Source of the DNA: Streptomyces fructofermentans | Lineage (GTDB): Bacteria > Actinomycetota > Actinomycetes > Streptomycetales > Streptomycetaceae | DNA: 64,000 bases | Reading direction: 5' to 3' | Assembly (NCBI RefSeq): GCF_014651055.1 | Contig: NZ_BMWD01000008.1 | Span: 186,001 to 250,000, forward strand | In this document: one piece after another, positions 63,019 through 64,000 of the stretch | How the letters are laid out: every line of letters starts with the position of its first letter | Position numbering within the stretch: position 1 is the first letter of the stretch | The notes under the pieces: generated by a model | Told to the model about the DNA's origin: nothing | Databases searched by the model: none | Seen by the model: the letters and a program-made list of their open reading frames with translations, nothing else | Made by a program: the position numbers and the translations under genes

Positions 63019-63458
63019 TGTGCGCGGCCTCCGGAGGGTGGCCGGCTCCCGACCCAGCGGGTCGCGGACGCCCGCCTCCGTCCGCCCGTGCCACGCGGGC
63101 GCGCCGCCCGGACCGGTGACTCCGGCCCGCTCGGCGGCCCCCCCCGCCGGGGACGGCGGGCGGGGCGGCTGGATCGGGCGGGCACCCTTCGTGCCGCGCC
63201 GCGTGGCGGAGGGCACCGCCGGGTCGGGCGGGCGCCCGGTCCGGTCCTGCCGATCGGACGGCTGCACTGCACCTGGCCGGTTGCCGGTTGCCGGTTGCCG
63301 GGTGTCGGCCGGGCGGCGGTGAATCGCCCGCCCCGGTTCCGTGCCGGCGCACCCACCAGGCCGTCGACCGGCGGAACCGTACGGCAGCAACAGGCGGCGG
63401 CACCGTACGGCGGCGCACCCTCCGGGCCGCGCCCTGTGGACGGGGGCGCCGCCACACG
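63019..63458. other. Gene-free spacer with short repeats
   Basis: 440 bases. It holds (CCGGTTG)3 at 63277-63297 and two CACCGTACGGCGGC-like blocks near 63376-63412. No supported gene; long frames on both strands are composition artefacts. Confidence 0.4.
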
Positions 63459-64000
63459 TCAGGTGCCCCGGACGAGTCTCCCGCCCAGTTCCCGCGCCGT
63501 GCGGACGAAGACCGCGTGCAGGTCGCCCGCCGCCCGCGGCACCGCGTCCGCCCTGCGGCGCCGCAGCATCAGCAGTACCTCGGCCGCGTCGCCGACGAGC
63601 GGCCGGTACGTGATCGCCCCGCACCGCTCCAGCGGGTCGCCGAGCACACTGAAGTCCGGCAGGACCGTCGCGCCCAGCCCCTCGGCGACCATCAGCTTGC
63701 CCATCTCGGCACCGTCGGTCGAGTACGAGAAGGCCGGTTCGCGGCCCCGCAGCAGCCGGTGGAGGTAGCGGTGCATCACATAGCCGGAGCGCATCACGAT
63801 GAGCGGTTCCGGCCCGTGGAGCAGATCGGACACCGACACCGAGGCGCCGGCCGCGAGAACGCTGCCCGGGCGCACGCACACCACCGGCCGGCCCCGCAGC
63901 AGCTCGGTGCTCTCGAAGTCGGCCGGCATGTCGTCGCCGTCGAGGTGGTTCACCAGCCCCAGGTCGAGCGCCCCCTCCGACAGCGCGTCGTGGATCTCGG
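63459..64000 (-). CDS. LysR-type regulator, effector domain (partial)
   Basis: The gene runs off the window end, so only the C-terminal 180 residues are visible. They form a LysR substrate-binding domain: DALSEGALDLGLVNHLDGDD, PVVCVRPGSVLAAG, MRSGYVMHRYLHRLL, GAEMGKLMVAEGLGATVLPD, PLVGDAAEVLLMLRRRR. The DNA-binding N-terminus lies beyond base 64000. Target genes are unknown; on the known part there is no sign of truncation. Confidence 0.85.
   Translation of the reverse strand, partial: EIHDALSEGALDLGLVNHLDGDDMPADFESTELLRGRPVVCVRPGSVLAAGASVSVSDLLHGPEPLIVMRSGYVMHRYLHRLLRGREPAFSYSTDGAEMGKLMVAEGLGATVLPDFSVLGDPLERCGAITYRPLVGDAAEVLLMLRRRRADAVPRAAGDLHAVFVRTARELGGRLVRGT

Overview
The window is high-GC actinobacterial DNA, most probably Streptomyces. 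Pointers are GC-rich third codon positions, many GTG starts, AAGGAGG-type ribosome binding sites, several apparently leaderless genes, an NsdA-type TPR regulator, a GlnR box before gdhA, a DtxR/DmdR-type iron box and a SpoIIE-type PP2C phosphatase. About 55 genes are convincing. I saw no rRNA, tRNA, CRISPR array, intact insertion sequence or prophage.

Region by region. 0.25-0.75 kb: a conserved hypothetical. 1.0-8.7 kb: an NRPS-independent (NIS) siderophore locus on the minus strand (small TTA-containing ORF, ATP-grasp ligase, two IucA/IucC synthetases, PLP decarboxylase), divergent from an FhuF-like ferric-siderophore reductase, with an iron box between them. 8.8-14.5 kb: VOC protein, secreted amidase, APH-like kinase, NsdA-like developmental regulator. 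14.6-20.3 kb: PP2C phosphatase with a PAS-like segment, HAD hydrolase, AI-2E family exporter and a stand-alone second SecY. 20.4-27 kb: nitrilase-family amidohydrolase, GH15 enzyme, hypothetical, a decayed amino-acid permease, and GlnR-controlled gdhA. 27-31.5 kb: TIGR04222-like protein, RibD/DHFR-like reductase, YtrA-type GntR regulator with a membrane protein and a perfect 16-bp inverted operator, lipoprotein. 32-36 kb: baeRF-like protein divergent from an arginine antiporter and arginine deiminase. 36-46.3 kb: secreted tripeptidyl-peptidase, a run of GNAT acetyltransferases, deaminase, second APH-like kinase, a leaderless ArsR-SRPBCC fusion, SPW membrane protein and an NlpC/P60-like protein.

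46.4-54.1 kb is the most coherent system. It holds a fasciclin lipoprotein, then FAD oxidoreductase, DUF1365, cyclopropane-fatty-acid-synthase-like methyltransferase and DUF1295 genes coupled by 4-bp overlaps, facing sigK and rskA. The gene set matches the Mycobacterium tuberculosis SigK regulon (Rv0449c to rskA plus MPT70/83). A 35-bp promoter of fixed spacing (GGCCAATCCG-N10-GGCTCCGGA-like) stands before sigK, before the lipid operon and, in variant form, facing the fasciclin gene. This supports one autoregulated sigma circuit.

54.7-62.7 kb adjoins it: a LitS-like ECF sigma gene divergent from a LitR/CarH-like B12-binding MerR regulator, then photolyase and an SDR-DUF2867 protein, then a MarR regulator and an MMPL exporter with a palindromic operator. 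This looks like a light/oxidative-stress locus without carotenoid genes. A small conserved ORF and a LysR regulator cut by the window end close the window.
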